Source: Heliocidaris erythrogramma (lineage: Eukaryota; Echinodermata; Echinoidea; Camarodonta; Echinometridae). From it: DNA of 64,000 nucleotides. Below are more notes on the stretch, generated by a model. It saw only the letters and a program-made list of their open reading frames with translations. It was not told the DNA's origin and searched no databases. The stretch's first letter is position 1. Where the stretch lies: assembly GCA_025617745.1 (NCBI GenBank), contig CM046871.1:36118722-36182721 (forward strand), read 5' to 3'. The stretch is not shown here.

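Overview
This is a eukaryotic genomic window, AT-rich and packed with introns, carrying a large internal piece of one gene on the + strand. The gene is an unconventional myosin of class XVI (MYO16-type). Eighteen in-frame exons between 467 and the window end join in perfect phase into 916 codons. They encode a nearly complete motor domain, one IQ motif, a short post-IQ segment and the start of a proline-rich tail. The N-terminal part (ankyrin repeats in known MYO16) and most of the tail lie outside the window. No bacterial features and no second protein-coding gene were found on either strand.

Organism: the intron density, the large introns (20 kb and 23 kb), many short palindromic MITE-like elements, tRNA-derived SINEs, and abundant CT/GA, poly-G and CCACACC-type simple repeats suggest a marine deuterostome invertebrate. 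An echinoderm, probably a sea urchin, is my best guess. That is inference from repeat style and not a sequence match.

Layout: 1-466 is intron. 467-11521 holds exons 1-14, a compact block encoding P-loop, switch I, switch II, TEDS site, loop 2, actin-binding region and SH1-type helix. 11522-16956 is intron 14 (a 611-bp palindromic element and CCACACC minisatellites). 16957-17053 is exon 15 (end of converter and lever entry). 17054-37110 is intron 15, repeat-rich. 37111-37232 is exon 16 (IQ motif). 37233-60101 is intron 16. 60102-60190 and 63691-64000 are tail exons 17 and 18, the latter with polyproline stretches and a YxxM motif (YVSM) of the kind that binds PI3-kinase p85.

The most interesting signal is in the two giant introns. 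One clearly coding segment (52664-53251, with HQYPS repeats whose copies differ only at synonymous positions) and four shorter ATG-to-donor segments (22183, 32206, 41221, 58987) each end in a plausible splice donor in the phase needed by the next constitutive exon. If real, they are alternative first exons making motor-less IQ/tail or tail-only isoforms. A 66-nt phase 0-0 acidic cassette exon candidate sits at 38334-38399. Chance matches of this kind occur, so only the 52664 segment is held with good confidence.

Most of the remaining sequence is transposon-derived: a family of about 80-bp hairpins with TIRs related to TGTTGAGAGCCAGAAGG (over a dozen copies or half-copies), several families with GGGCCC or GGCCCG ends, larger palindromes, SINEs, an inverted pair of an about 500-bp element, and a 198-bp direct repeat flanking one of those copies.
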